From a virus, in IMG/VR virus record IMGVR_UViG_3300025645_000342, positions 1 to 28,655 of that record: a stretch of DNA of 28,655 bases; one strand, written 5' to 3'. The notes below the pieces were generated by a model. It was not told where the DNA came from. It saw only the letters and a list, made by a program, of their open reading frames with translations, and searched no databases. This document shows positions 1 through 6,533 of this stretch, one piece after another (within the stretch, counting starts at the first letter, position 1; each line of letters begins with the position of its first letter). The translations under genes were made by a program, and so were the position numbers.

Positions 1-21
1 TAAAAAATTCGTTTATTAATT
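1..21 (+). promoter_or_regulatory. CGTTTAT-N5-ATG start signal, site A (protease operon)
   Basis: The leader reads AAAAAATTCGTTTATTAATT directly before the protease ATG. The CGTTTAT core lies 5 nt before the start codon, the same spacing as at 3972, 6189 and 20289, with a CTTTAT variant at 18737. The site follows the tape-measure gene, so it restarts expression at the protease/appendage block. A promoter for a leaderless or nearly leaderless mRNA is my inference. A translation-initiation signal is the alternative. The same site is duplicated at 28529-28549. Confidence 0.55.
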
Positions 22-127
22 ATGAAGATTATTGAATTAATCCTTGACGAAGAAAGTATTGACGCTGGAGTAAACGCGATTAGTATCGTGGAATCACCTG
101 CTATTGAGTCAGATTTCATTGCACTTA
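1..127. repeat. Terminal direct repeat, left copy (circular contig overlap)
   Basis: These 127 bases recur without a mismatch at 28529-28655. The repeat begins in the leader of the protease gene and ends inside its coding region, so it has no biological boundary such as a cos or pac site. A length of exactly 127 matches a common large assembly k-mer. I read it as the assembler's overlap on a circular graph, not as a true terminal redundancy of the virion DNA. The unique genome is then 28,528 bp. A real short direct terminal repeat cannot be excluded from sequence alone. Confidence 0.95.
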
Positions 128-969
128 GCAAAGAGCAAGAAATTAAACTCGCTGAAGTGGATAAGGAGAAGCGAGTTCTGATGGGCGCAGCTTTGATACC
201 TAACAAAACCATCTTCCGAAAGAATGGCGAGGATGAGTTTTACGTTTACTTTTCAAAGGAAACCATAGCCAAAGCATCGCAGCTTTTTCTCAAGCAAGGC
301 AATCAAGGTAAAAGCACTTTGGAACACCAACTTAAATTAAGTGACTTGACAGTAGTTGAGTCCTGGTTAGTTGATGATTCGGAAAAAGATAAGTCAGCAT
401 ATTACGGATTATCTATGCCTGTAGGCACTTGGATGGTCAGCATCAAAGTTGATAACGATGAGGTTTGGAATGACTTCGTTAAGACAGGTAAGGTGAAAGG
501 ATTTTCCATTGAAGGATACTTTGCCGATAAGACAGAACTAAAAGCCGTTGAGAATATAGACGCAATCTTCGCTGAATTTGAGGCAGAAGAAAAGGAGTAC
601 CTACTGAAGGAAGTCAAGGCGGTAATCAAAAAGGACAAGCGAACCAAAAGCGGAAAGCGTATTTCAATGGAGTCATATAGTGATTATCCAGATGCAGTAA
701 AGAACAACGCGAAACGAGGTCTTGAATTGAACGAGAAGGTAAACAACAAATGTGCTACGCAAGTTGGTAAGATTAGAGCGCAGCAGTTAGCGCAGGGAAA
801 ACCTGTAAGCATTGAGACAATCAAGCGAATGAAAAGCTATCTGAGCAGAGCAGCAGAGTATTATGATAGTTCCGATACTGAAGCCTGCGGAACGATTAGC
901 TACTTACTTTGGGGAGGTAAATCTGCATTGAGTTGGGCAACATCTAAAATCAACAGCTTAGATGCGTAA
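22..969 (+). CDS. XkdF-like prohead serine protease with C-terminal extension
   Basis: A 315-residue protein. Residues about 45-170 resemble the XkdF (PBSX) type of phage head maturation protease. A candidate catalytic His sits in TLEHQ (H102) and the nucleophile Ser in KGFSIEGYF (S162). This enzyme class cleaves scaffold and capsid N-termini inside the prohead. Residues about 210-315 form a separate Cys-containing domain (CATQVG, EACGTISYLLWGG) that I associate with Bacteroidota phage structural proteins but whose function I cannot name. The gene starts a transcription unit, right after a CGTTTAT-type signal. A gene for a fibre, not the scaffold, follows, so protease and scaffold are about 3 kb apart. 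The family call is good. The catalytic residues are inferred from motif position. Confidence 0.85.
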   Translation: MKIIELILDEESIDAGVNAISIVESPAIESDFIALSKEQEIKLAEVDKEKRVLMGAALIPNKTIFRKNGEDEFYVYFSKETIAKASQLFLKQGNQGKSTLEHQLKLSDLTVVESWLVDDSEKDKSAYYGLSMPVGTWMVSIKVDNDEVWNDFVKTGKVKGFSIEGYFADKTELKAVENIDAIFAEFEAEEKEYLLKEVKAVIKKDKRTKSGKRISMESYSDYPDAVKNNAKRGLELNEKVNNKCATQVGKIRAQQLAQGKPVSIETIKRMKSYLSRAAEYYDSSDTEACGTISYLLWGGKSALSWATSKINSLDA

Positions 970-1198
970 GGATAAGCTGCGGTATTATAACGCGCAATCA
1001 TCAAGGCGAGGTGGTAGGAGGGGATGCTTATGTCCTAATAACACATACTCAGTCAAGTGCTGCGATGGTTCACTATGGGCGCAAGGAATAGGCAATATCA
1101 CAGGCACACCTCCAACCATCATCAACTATATATACATCACAACGGACGACTTTAAATACGTCACATCCGATAACGAAATTTACTTAACAGTCAACTAA
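962..1198 (+). CDS. Small Cys-rich phage protein, probably virion-associated
   Basis: A 78-residue protein that overlaps the protease stop by 8 nt and shares its last base with the start of the next gene (TAATG). This suggests translational coupling. The N-terminus is basic (RRGGRRG) and is followed by CLCPNNTYSVKCCDGS, with four cysteines in a short span, and then WAQGIG. The C-terminal half is Thr/Ile/Tyr-rich and could form beta strands. I recognise the RRGGRRG-CLC-CCDGS pattern as recurring in Bacteroidota phages next to tail fibre genes, but no function is known to me. The position between protease and fibre suggests a structural or fibre-attachment role (inference). Confidence 0.7.
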   Translation: MRKDKLRYYNAQSSRRGGRRGCLCPNNTYSVKCCDGSLWAQGIGNITGTPPTIINYIYITTDDFKYVTSDNEIYLTVN

Positions 1199-2814
1199 TG
1201 GCAACAGAAAGAGTAGGGATACATAGCTTCGAAGAATTGGAAGCATCAATTGGTAACGCTAAAACAGCAGCCGATGTCAAAACAGCATACGAAAGCAACG
1301 CGAACACCAATGAATTTAGCGATTCAGAACAGAGCAAGCTGGCAGGAGTTGAAGCTGGAGCAGAGGTAAACCCAACGGATGCGGAGATAAAAACGGCATA
1401 CGAAAACAATTCAAACACCAACGCTTTTACGGACGCTGAAAAGTCAAAGTTGACAGGAATAGCTTCAGGGGCAGAAGTGAATCCAACGGCATCAGCAATA
1501 AAAACATCTTACGAAAGCAATGCAAACACCAACGCATTCACAGATGCCGAACAAACCAAGCTCAGCGGTATTACAGCAGGTGCAGAGGTCAATGCTGTTG
1601 ATTCTGTATTTGGAAGGACAGGTGCTGTAACTGCTCAAAGCGGTGACTACACAAAGTCAGATGTTGGACTTGCAAACGTAGACAACACCAGCGATGCAGA
1701 TAAGCCAATAAGCACAGCAACGCAAACGGCACTAGACGCAAAGCAAGGAGACATCACCTTAACTACCACAGGCACATCAGGTGCAGCTACATTAGTAGGC
1801 GACACATTAAACATCCCTCAGTATAGCGCAGGCGGTGGAGGTATTGCTGCGGTAGTCGATGACACTACGCCTCAGCTAGGCGGTGACTTAGATTTGAATA
1901 CGTATGATGTCATAGGCACAGGCAACATAAACATCACAGGCACAGTAACATCAAATGATTTTATTGGTGACTTGAATGGTGCAATTCGATTTGTCGCAAA
2001 AAACGAAAGCGGAGCGACCTTACTAAAAGGCAAGGTTGTTTCAATTACGGGTGTAAGCGGTAACGAAACGCTTGTCGATTTAGCAGATGCAGACGATGCT
2101 GCTGCAAGACCAGCATTTGGTTTAGTCTATGCCGATGCAAATAACAATGCAGCCTGTGAAGTAGTGACTTTAGGAAACTTGACAGGTCTAAACACATCAG
2201 CATTTACTGAAGGTGATACATTATACGTTTCAACATCAGCGGGTGAGTTGACAGCTACGCCACCAAGCGGAGAAGCAGCAGATATTCAAAACGTTGGTAG
2301 AGTGATTCGAAGTCACGCAAGTGCAGGCATCATCAAAGTAGGTGGAGCAGGTAGAGCGAATGCAACGCCAAACCTTGATTCGGCTAAGATGTTTCTTGGC
2401 AACGCATCAAATCAGGCGGCATCAGTTGCAATGTCAGGTGATGTCACCATCGACAACACAGGCGCGACAACAGTAGGTACTATCAATTCCGTAGCGGTTG
2501 CCACAGTCACAAGCGGTGCAGCATTAGGGGCAACAGCAAACCAAGACTCAACAGCGACAATATTAGCTGGAGATTTGACAGGTACAGTCAACAGCGTAGC
2601 AGTTGCGACGGTTACAAGTGGCGCAGCATTAGGAGCGACGGCAACACAGCCAAACGATAACATATCTACGCTCACAAACGATGCTGACTATTTACCATCT
2701 GACCCAACAGGAGTGACAGGTGCAGATGTGATTACAAATATTATGAGTTTAACTCAAGCTGAATACGATGCAATTGCAACGCCAGACGCATCAACGCTTT
2801 ACATAATAGCTTAA
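1198..2814 (+). CDS. Tail fibre / appendage protein with tandem repeats
   Basis: A 538-residue protein. Residues about 20-130 hold three tandem repeats of about 37 residues, each with a Y-E-S/N-N motif, an A-E-Q/K-(S/T)-K-L-(A/T/S)-G core and GAEVN. Next comes the phage-fibre motif FGRTGAVTAQSGDYTKSDVG followed by a VDNTSDADKPIS stretch. The middle is rich in Gly, Thr, Ala and Asp. The exact repeat NSVAVATVTSGAALGATA appears at residues 430-447 and 465-482. The C-terminus, EYDAIATPDASTLYIIA, is a common ending for phage appendage proteins. Start is by TAATG coupling to the preceding gene. Likely role: trimeric fibre for host attachment. No enzymatic domain is visible. Confidence 0.8.
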   Translation: MATERVGIHSFEELEASIGNAKTAADVKTAYESNANTNEFSDSEQSKLAGVEAGAEVNPTDAEIKTAYENNSNTNAFTDAEKSKLTGIASGAEVNPTASAIKTSYESNANTNAFTDAEQTKLSGITAGAEVNAVDSVFGRTGAVTAQSGDYTKSDVGLANVDNTSDADKPISTATQTALDAKQGDITLTTTGTSGAATLVGDTLNIPQYSAGGGGIAAVVDDTTPQLGGDLDLNTYDVIGTGNINITGTVTSNDFIGDLNGAIRFVAKNESGATLLKGKVVSITGVSGNETLVDLADADDAAARPAFGLVYADANNNAACEVVTLGNLTGLNTSAFTEGDTLYVSTSAGELTATPPSGEAADIQNVGRVIRSHASAGIIKVGGAGRANATPNLDSAKMFLGNASNQAASVAMSGDVTIDNTGATTVGTINSVAVATVTSGAALGATANQDSTATILAGDLTGTVNSVAVATVTSGAALGATATQPNDNISTLTNDADYLPSDPTGVTGADVITNIMSLTQAEYDAIATPDASTLYIIA

Positions 2815-2815
2815 T

Positions 2816-3586
2816 ATGCCAATTAAATTAGGAAGTACAGACATCACTACGCTAAAGTTAGGTAGCTCAGATGTATCTCAAGCATATCTTGGAGCAACAC
2901 CTTTGCTTTCGACAAGTTACAACTTCGGTAATTACATTCAACCTGATGGCGTAAATGATATAGGAACTACAGCTTCTTCCATAACTATTAATTGGACAAC
3001 AGATTGGGTAGTATCATTTTGGTTTAAAGGAGATGGTAATAGCAATGCTACAAATGTGTTGCTTTCTTCAAGTATAAGCACAGGATATTATTGGTACATC
3101 AGAAAAGGCTCAACGCCTTATGTTAGGTATCAGTCAGGAGCAAATAATACAAGACAAGATTGGAGTGACGCAGCATTAGCAGGATGGGATGATGGTGATT
3201 GGCATCATTTTTATATGTATAATGTAGGTACGGATGTACACCTTGTTTTTGATGGTATTGATTATGGAGACGGAGGCGCGACAGGGTCACAGGATGGCGT
3301 TAACATTGATTATGTTTTTTATAGAGGCGCGAGCAACACTTTCTATTCAGACCTTGCAATGGATGACATAATTGCAACACAAACAACAGGTAGCGTAACA
3401 CAAGCACAGTCTCTTTATAATGGCGGAGCAGGCGAAAATCCTACTACTGTTTTTGGAGCAACACCTGACTATTGGTACAAGTTTAATGTCACCGATGGCA
3501 CGACAACAATACCCAATAGCGGAAGCGCAGGTTCTAATGACTTAACACTTTCAAACTTTGTTACACCATTTATATTTCTGCACTAA
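2816..3586 (+). CDS. LamG/concanavalin-like appendage protein
   Basis: A 256-residue protein. Residues 1-30 carry three short LGS(T/S)-type repeats (KLGSTDI, KLGSSDV, YLGATPL), a frequent N-terminal virion-anchoring pattern in Bacteroidota phages. Residues about 50-210 look like a laminin-G/concanavalin-type jelly roll: a VVSFWFKGD strand, an SSSIS turn, GDWHHFYMY and VHLVFDGIDYGDG, the usual 'W-H-H ... Y-V-DG' succession. Such domains bind sugars, so a receptor-binding or decorating role is likely. The gene lies one base after the fibre stop and is joined to the next gene by TAATG. The fold is inferred from motif order, without a structure search. Confidence 0.7.
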   Translation: MPIKLGSTDITTLKLGSSDVSQAYLGATPLLSTSYNFGNYIQPDGVNDIGTTASSITINWTTDWVVSFWFKGDGNSNATNVLLSSSISTGYYWYIRKGSTPYVRYQSGANNTRQDWSDAALAGWDDGDWHHFYMYNVGTDVHLVFDGIDYGDGGATGSQDGVNIDYVFYRGASNTFYSDLAMDDIIATQTTGSVTQAQSLYNGGAGENPTTVFGATPDYWYKFNVTDGTTTIPNSGSAGSNDLTLSNFVTPFIFLH

Positions 3587-3801
3587 TGAATAAATACGGA
3601 TATATAACTGACAATACATACGAGGTTGCAGATACAGCAATCACTTGGGATTTTGTTAGATACAACGAGGACGAAACAACAACAGATTTTGTTGGCATCG
3701 AAAGCACAGTTGCGATTGATTCAGACAAGGTTGTGATGTTTGAATCGCCACGTTCATTTAGCGATTGGAAATACGAATTTGAACCAGAAGAAGATATTTA
3801 A
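3586..3801 (+). CDS. Small acidic protein of the appendage operon
   Basis: A 71-residue acidic protein that I do not recognise. It shares one base with both neighbours (TAATG at each end), so it belongs to the same translationally coupled run as the fibre and lectin genes. Predicted strand-rich, with aromatic residues (ITWDFVRYNEDE, DWKYEFEPEEDI). No signal peptide, membrane segment or cysteine. It may be a fibre chaperone or minor virion component, but only position supports this. Confidence 0.6.
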   Translation: MNKYGYITDNTYEVADTAITWDFVRYNEDETTTDFVGIESTVAIDSDKVVMFESPRSFSDWKYEFEPEEDI

Positions 3802-3935
3802 TGCCAAACATAACTGAGGAGTCAAACGCATTCGAAGAAATGATGCGGAAGGCAGAAGAACTTGACAAAACCAAGCAAGTCAAACCACAGGAATGCAGCC
3901 TTGAAGATGAGGATTGCGAGGCTTGTGGAAGCTGA
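3801..3935 (+). CDS. 44-residue acidic protein with C-terminal Cys cluster
   Basis: A short gene with start ATG at 3801 overlapping the previous stop by one base. The product is 44 residues: a charged helical first half (EEMMRKAEELDKTKQ) and a tail with three cysteines, CSLEDEDCEACGS. The tail could bind metal or form disulphides. The same TAATG coupling as its neighbours and a sensible amino-acid profile support a real gene. It closes the protease-appendage run, and the next gene has its own start signal. Function unknown. Confidence 0.6.
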   Translation: MPNITEESNAFEEMMRKAEELDKTKQVKPQECSLEDEDCEACGS

Positions 3936-3950
3936 AAATGTAACACTTAA

Positions 3951-3971
3951 CTAAAATTTCGTTTATACTAT
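3951..3971 (+). promoter_or_regulatory. CGTTTAT-N5-ATG start signal, site B (scaffold-capsid)
   Basis: The sequence AAAATTTCGTTTATACTAT ends at the ATG of the scaffold gene. The CGTTTAT core lies 5 nt before ATG, and the A-rich run before TTCG matches sites A and C. It lies in a 36-nt gap after the appendage operon and starts the scaffold-capsid unit, where high late expression is expected. No Shine-Dalgarno site is visible. Promoter function is inferred from recurrence and position. Confidence 0.6.
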
Positions 3972-4532
3972 ATGGAAAAATCTGTAATTAATCAAATCAA
4001 GACTTTGCTGGGGATGGAAATCCATCTGGAGCAGATGACACTTGAGAACGGCACAGTTATCGAAGCTGAGAGTTTCGAAGCTGGAGAAGCAGTTTTCATC
4101 GTCACAGAAGATGGACAAGTTCCATTACCTGTTGGCGAATATGAATTGCCAGAATCTATGATGTTAATTGTAACTGAAGAAGGTATAATTAGCGAGAAAA
4201 AAGCAATGGAAGAAGAAGCCGTTGCTGAAGAAGAAGCTGTTGAAACTTCAGAGGTTGAAGTTGAAGCCAGCGAAGAGCCAAGTTATGTAACGAAGGAAGA
4301 CTTCGAAGCAGCTATTGGCGAAATCAAATCAATGCTTTCTGAGACTGTGAAAGAAGAAGTCAAAGAGGAAGTAAAAGAAGAGGTTGCTTTATCGTCTGAC
4401 GATATGCCAGCAGCAAAGGCAATTATGCCAAATCCTGAGAAGGAGTCAAAAAAATCATTCAATTTTCATTCAACAAAATTGGGAGGCACAGAATCAAGAG
4501 TGTTTTCTAAAATAGCTAAAATCAAAAAATAA
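3972..4532 (+). CDS. Putative capsid scaffolding protein
   Basis: A 186-residue, very acidic protein. Residues 1-75 are a compact N-terminal part (MEKSVINQIKTLLGME; VPLPVGEYELP). Residues about 78-135 are Glu/Lys-rich and probably coiled coil (repeated EEEAV and KEEVKEEV). The C-terminus is basic (HSTKLGGTESRVFSKIAKIKK), as in scaffolds whose basic tail contacts the capsid subunit. It lies immediately upstream of the major capsid gene (2-nt gap), the usual scaffold position. There is no sequence signature, so scaffold is the best contextual reading. A delta-domain-like or decoration role is possible. Confidence 0.6.
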   Translation: MEKSVINQIKTLLGMEIHLEQMTLENGTVIEAESFEAGEAVFIVTEDGQVPLPVGEYELPESMMLIVTEEGIISEKKAMEEEAVAEEEAVETSEVEVEASEEPSYVTKEDFEAAIGEIKSMLSETVKEEVKEEVKEEVALSSDDMPAAKAIMPNPEKESKKSFNFHSTKLGGTESRVFSKIAKIKK

Positions 4533-4534
4533 AA

Positions 4535-5464
4535 ATGGCTACAACTACTAACATCACTACTACCTACGCTGGAGAAGCAGCAGGTCAGTACATAAGTGCA
4601 GCTTTATTGAGCGCAAGCACTATCGAAAATGGCGGTATCACAGTTCGCCCAAACGTATTACAAAAAGAGGTTATTCAGCGAATTGACGTTGATGCTATCG
4701 TGAAGGACGCAACGTGCGACTTTACGCCAACATCTACTGTTGATTTGACTGAAAGAATCTTGACAGTCGAAGAGGCACAAGTGAATCTTCAGATGTGTAA
4801 AAAAGATTTTGTATCTACTTGGGAAGTCGCTCAAATGGGTGCTAATCAAGGAGATGTTCCTTCGTCATTAGCTGACTATATGATTGGTCACATCGGTTCA
4901 AAAGTTGCTCAGAAGATTGAGCAGAACATTTGGTCAGGAGTTGCTGCTAATCAAGGAGAGTTTGATGGATTAGCTGTTCAGCTTGCCGCTGACGCTGCTC
5001 TTCCTGCTGCTCAAGAAATTACTGCAATCGCTATCACTGCTGCTAACGTAGCTGCTGAAATGGCGAAAGTAGTAGCTGTAATTCCTGCTGCTGTATATGG
5101 CAAAGAGGATTTAAAGCTGTACGTTTCTAAAAACGTTTACAAAGCATATATCGAGCATTTAGCTGGATACGCTGCTGCTGGTGTTGGTGCTAACGGATAC
5201 GAGAATAGAGGTTCAAACCAGCGTTTGGTTGACTTGTTTTTCAACGGAATCCCTGTATTTGTTGCAGAAGGATTGACAGATAATAAAATGGTAGCTGCTC
5301 AGACAAGCAACCTTTTCTTCGGAACATCTTTACTAAGCGCAATGCAAGAGGTTAAGCTACTTGATATGGCTGACCTAGATGGTTCTAACAACTTCCGTTT
5401 CATTGCTCGCTTCTTTCAGGGAGCAACTTACGGAGTAGTTGAGGACATAGTTCTCTATGCTTAA
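4535..5464 (+). CDS. Major capsid protein (HK97-type fold expected)
   Basis: A 309-residue protein directly after the scaffold candidate and before a very strong terminator. Composition fits a capsid subunit: Ala-rich, few charges, a long central helical region (GSKVAQKIEQNIWSG), a strand-loop segment (YVSKNVYKAYIEHLAG) and an ending (NFRFIARFFQGATYGVVEDIVLY) of the P-domain/A-domain kind. Codon choice shifts towards GCT, GTT and CGC-type codons compared with neighbours, as expected for the most highly expressed phage gene. No long N-terminal delta domain is visible, consistent with a separate scaffold. HK97 fold is inferred from context and family resemblance. Confidence 0.8.
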   Translation: MATTTNITTTYAGEAAGQYISAALLSASTIENGGITVRPNVLQKEVIQRIDVDAIVKDATCDFTPTSTVDLTERILTVEEAQVNLQMCKKDFVSTWEVAQMGANQGDVPSSLADYMIGHIGSKVAQKIEQNIWSGVAANQGEFDGLAVQLAADAALPAAQEITAIAITAANVAAEMAKVVAVIPAAVYGKEDLKLYVSKNVYKAYIEHLAGYAAAGVGANGYENRGSNQRLVDLFFNGIPVFVAEGLTDNKMVAAQTSNLFFGTSLLSAMQEVKLLDMADLDGSNNFRFIARFFQGATYGVVEDIVLYA

Positions 5465-5485
5465 TTAAATACTAACCAAAAATCT

Positions 5486-5521
5486 GGGCAGGTGAGCGAT
5501 TGCTTGTCTGCCCTTTTTTTT
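5486..5521 (+). terminator. Strong intrinsic terminator after the capsid gene
   Basis: A 12-bp stem (GGGCAGGTGAGC against GCTTGTCTGCCC, three G-U pairs) with a GATT loop is followed by eight T. It lies 21 nt after the capsid stop and ends the scaffold-capsid unit. The next gene (5542) has no recognisable start signal of its own, so it may depend on read-through, which would give less tail protein than capsid protein. Confidence 0.9.
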
Positions 5522-5541
5522 ACTTAAAATACTGAAAACCA

Positions 5542-6102
5542 ATGAGTTGTGACATAACCCACGGGCGCGTAGAGCCTTGTAAAGATGCTGTCGGAGGCAT
5601 AAATAACATCTACATTTTTAACTACGCAGACTTACCCGAATCAGCATTCACATTTGATGCTACTGACACAGATGTGATTGATGTTTTAGGTTCAAGTTTA
5701 ACTGCGTACAAGTACGAATTGAAAGCGACAACTAATACGCTTCTACAACCCGTCAATGGTAGCCGAGACAATGGCACTACCTTCTTTGAGCAAAACTTAA
5801 ACATCACCTTGAAAAAGATGACAAAGGAAGCCAACAAAGAGTTGAAATTGCTTTGCTATGGCAGACCGAAAATCTTAGTTGAAACCAATAACGGAGACTT
5901 GTTACTTTGCGGTCACGAACACGGGCTTGATGTGACAGGCGGTGAGTTTGCCACAGGTGGTGCGTTAGGCGATTTAAATGGTTATACATTGACGTTCTCA
6001 GGTAGCGAAAAAGTTCCTGCTAACTTCTGCGTTCCATCGACAGGAACAACGATTGCTGAGAAGCTAACTAATTTAGGGATTACTTCAATAGTTACTAGCT
6101 AA
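5542..6102 (+). CDS. Putative major tail (tube) protein
   Basis: A 186-residue protein. It begins MSCDITHGRVEPCKDAVGGI, a start I associate with Bacteroidota phage tail-tube-like proteins next to the capsid gene. The body is strand-rich (ELKATTNTLLQPVNG, FEQNLNITLKKMTKEANKELKLL) and ends with GYTLTFSGSEKVPANF, in keeping with the small beta-barrel tube proteins of siphoviruses. It is bracketed by terminators at 5486-5521 and 6127-6152, which suggests separately tuned, high expression. Tail tube is a contextual assignment; another virion protein is possible. Confidence 0.6.
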   Translation: MSCDITHGRVEPCKDAVGGINNIYIFNYADLPESAFTFDATDTDVIDVLGSSLTAYKYELKATTNTLLQPVNGSRDNGTTFFEQNLNITLKKMTKEANKELKLLCYGRPKILVETNNGDLLLCGHEHGLDVTGGEFATGGALGDLNGYTLTFSGSEKVPANFCVPSTGTTIAEKLTNLGITSIVTS

Positions 6103-6126
6103 TAATTAGGAAAGGTGATTAGAAAG

Positions 6127-6152
6127 GGCTACTCAAATGGGTAGCCTTTTTT
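6127..6152 (+). terminator. Intrinsic terminator after the tail-tube candidate
   Basis: The stem GGCTACTC / GGGTAGCC (8 bp, one G-U) closes an AAAT loop and is followed by six T. Flanking AAG and CTT bases can extend the stem. It lies 24 nt after the 6102 stop and only 15 nt before start signal C, so it cleanly separates two transcription units. Confidence 0.88.
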
Positions 6153-6167
6153 ATTTGAAACAAAATC

Positions 6168-6188
6168 TTAAAAATTCGTTTATAGTAT
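6168..6188 (+). promoter_or_regulatory. CGTTTAT-N5-ATG start signal, site C (portal-lysis operon)
   Basis: The sequence TTAAAAATTCGTTTATAGTAT stands directly before the ATG at 6189. It matches sites A and B almost base for base through the TTCGTTTAT core and has the same 5-nt spacing to ATG. Its place between a terminator and the first gene of the portal-lysis run argues for a promoter more than for a translation signal, though both may apply. Confidence 0.62.
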
Positions 6189-6533
6189 ATGGTAATCTTA
6201 ACCACATCAGCAACGGCTCAATCATTCCAAGTCATTCCAAGATTTGAGCCGACAGGAAATGTAGATGTAACTTTCACAAGTGAACAACAAAACAAGCTGA
6301 CACACACTTTTAATTTAGCAGCTACTTACTTGAATGGCTACTTGACCATTACAAATACATTTTCACCTTTGCTGGTGGATGGTCAGAACTATATCATTGA
6401 AATAAAAGATGGCGCAGAACTTTGCTTCAGAGGAAAAGCCTACATTACAGACGATACTGACTTTGCAAAATTTAGCATTAACGAGAATGTGTTCACAGAG
6501 CAGTCATCTAACAACGAATTTGTAATCATATGA
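6189..6533 (+). CDS. Small beta-rich structural protein
   Basis: A 114-residue protein that opens the portal-lysis operon. Predicted almost all-beta (NVDVTFTSEQQN, GYLTITNTFSPLLVDGQNYIIEIKDGAELCFRGKAYITDD), resembling Ig-like phage accessory proteins. It overlaps the portal start by 4 nt (ATGA), so the two are probably translationally coupled. I recall similar small proteins just before portal genes in Bacteroidota phages. A head accessory role is plausible but not shown. Confidence 0.65.
   Translation: MVILTTSATAQSFQVIPRFEPTGNVDVTFTSEQQNKLTHTFNLAATYLNGYLTITNTFSPLLVDGQNYIIEIKDGAELCFRGKAYITDDTDFAKFSINENVFTEQSSNNEFVII

Noticed and set aside
1198-2814. CRISPR-like array from the fibre repeats
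   Set aside because: Repeats keep the reading frame, differ in DNA sequence and encode protein repeats; spacing and content do not fit an array.
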